Assembly: GCA_937952995.1 (NCBI GenBank)
Contig: CALFYB010000009.1
Location: forward strand, 1 to 22,903
Direction: 5' to 3'
DNA: 22,903 bases
Source: an uncultured Caulobacteraceae bacterium
GTDB lineage: Bacteria; Pseudomonadota; Alphaproteobacteria; Caulobacterales; Caulobacteraceae
Within the stretch, counting starts at the first letter, position 1, and each line of letters begins with the position of its first letter. The translations under genes and the position numbers were made by a program. Shown here in pieces: positions 22,361-22,903 of this stretch. The notes under the pieces are model-generated. The model was not told the origin of the DNA. It worked only from the letters and a program-made list of their open reading frames with translations, and did not search any database.

Positions 22361-22903
22361 ATGAGCCCAACGTCTGACACCGATCGCATCGTCGTGCTCG
22401 GCACCGGCGGCACCATCGCCGGCACCGCCGCCTCGCCCGACGACGTGGTGGGCTACCGGGCCGGTCAGATCGGCGTCGACACCTTGCTGGCCGGCGTGAG
22501 CGTGCCGCCGGCCACCACGGTCGAGGCCGAGCAGGTCGCGCAGATCGACAGCAAGGACATGACCCACGCGATCTGGCAAACGCTGGCGCAGCGCGTGGCC
22601 CACCACCTGGCGCGTCCCGAGGTGGCTGGCCTCGTGATCACGCACGGCACCGACACGCTGGAAGAAACTGCCTGGTTCTTGCAGCGGGTGCTGGCACCGG
22701 GCAAGCCGGTGGTGCTGACCGGCGCCATGCGCCCGGCCACCGCGCGTGAGGCCGACGGGCCGCAAAACCTGAGCGACGCCATTACGGTGGCGCGCGAGCC
22801 GGGGCTGTCGGGCGTGCTGGCGGTGCTGGCCGGCACCGTCCACGACGCGTGCGATGTGCGCAAGGCCAACCCATTGCGCCTGGACGATGCCTTTGCGTCA
22901 GGC
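22361..22903 (+). CDS. L-asparaginase, N-terminal part (truncated by window edge)
   Basis: The first 181 codons, open to the end of the window; full-length asparaginases have about 320-350. It hydrolyses L-asparagine to aspartate and ammonia. Both catalytic threonine regions are present: VVLGTGGTIAGTA (residues 11-23) and GLVITHGTDTLEETAWFL (about residues 90-107), followed by VVLTGAMRPATAREADGPQN. No signal peptide is visible, so a cytoplasmic enzyme is likely. The ATG has a good TGGAGGT site. It is divergent from lexA, and the SOS boxes lie about 80 bases upstream of this start; an effect of LexA on this gene is possible but unproven. Confidence 0.93.
   Translation, partial: MSPTSDTDRIVVLGTGGTIAGTAASPDDVVGYRAGQIGVDTLLAGVSVPPATTVEAEQVAQIDSKDMTHAIWQTLAQRVAHHLARPEVAGLVITHGTDTLEETAWFLQRVLAPGKPVVLTGAMRPATAREADGPQNLSDAITVAREPGLSGVLAVLAGTVHDACDVRKANPLRLDDAFASG

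Noticed and set aside
22217..22843. N-terminal extension of the lexA frame, which would give 434 residues.
   Set aside because: It runs through the two SOS boxes and antisense to asparaginase; LexA proteins begin where the ATG at 22216 lies.
1..22903. CRISPR array, transposase, integrase, phage or toxin-antitoxin genes, tRNA or rRNA.
   Set aside because: No direct repeat array, no recognisable mobile-element protein and no tRNA-like fold was seen on either strand.

Overview
The window is a stretch of bacterial chromosome, densely coding and GC-rich, in two parts of apparently different origin. Positions 1 to about 20,455 read as an alphaproteobacterium close to the Caulobacteraceae. The evidence is a PdeA-like c-di-GMP phosphodiesterase with a GEDEF motif, a PmbA / inositol-monophosphatase / DUF4170 operon, a uvrC-pgsA pair, and a small four-cysteine secreted protein of a type I associate with Caulobacterales. 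Positions from about 20,470 to the end read as a betaproteobacterium of the Burkholderiales (Comamonadaceae-like). There lexA has the CTG-N10-CAG operator used by beta- and gammaproteobacteria, whereas alphaproteobacteria normally use GTTC-N7-GTTC. The two parts meet inside a single open reading frame. It joins the N-terminal half of a D-2-hydroxyacid dehydrogenase to the C-terminal part of an Rrf2-type regulator. A chimeric (metagenomic) assembly through a short shared sequence is the simplest explanation; a real illegitimate recombination is the alternative.

Layout. 1-1144: a secreted CHAP-domain protein cut by the window edge, a small hotdog-like protein and a small secreted cysteine-containing protein, all on the minus strand, with an intrinsic terminator between the last two. 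1414-2706: an acyl-CoA dehydrogenase with its own terminator. 2825-5640: a MAPEG membrane protein, then a tight operon of pmbA/tldE, a CysQ/IMPase-type phosphatase and DUF4170. 5655-8036: the PdeA-like protein and a RimJ-type acetyltransferase on the minus strand. 8310-8807: an Lrp/AsnC regulator, converging with the uvrC-pgsA pair (8804-11380). 11502-12431: a glutathione S-transferase-like protein with an extra C-terminal segment, followed by a REP-like inverted repeat. 12637-19252: a complete glcD-glcE-glcF-glcG-glcB operon. 19265-20065: a short-chain dehydrogenase. 20161-20889: the chimeric frame. 20986-22903: a DUF1993 protein, lexA with two SOS boxes, and the first 181 codons of an L-asparaginase.

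How the genes work together. The glc operon encodes the three-subunit glycolate dehydrogenase (GlcDEF), which oxidises glycolate to glyoxylate, the accessory protein GlcG, and malate synthase G, which condenses glyoxylate with acetyl-CoA to malate. The operon is therefore a self-contained route from glycolate into the TCA cycle. No glcC-type regulator or glycolate permease lies in the window. The PdeA-like protein ends in Arg-Gly, as reported for the ClpXP-degraded PdeA of Caulobacter crescentus, which suggests cell-cycle control of c-di-GMP. No gap without a gene exceeds 300 bases, and I saw no tRNA, rRNA, CRISPR array, insertion sequence or prophage gene.
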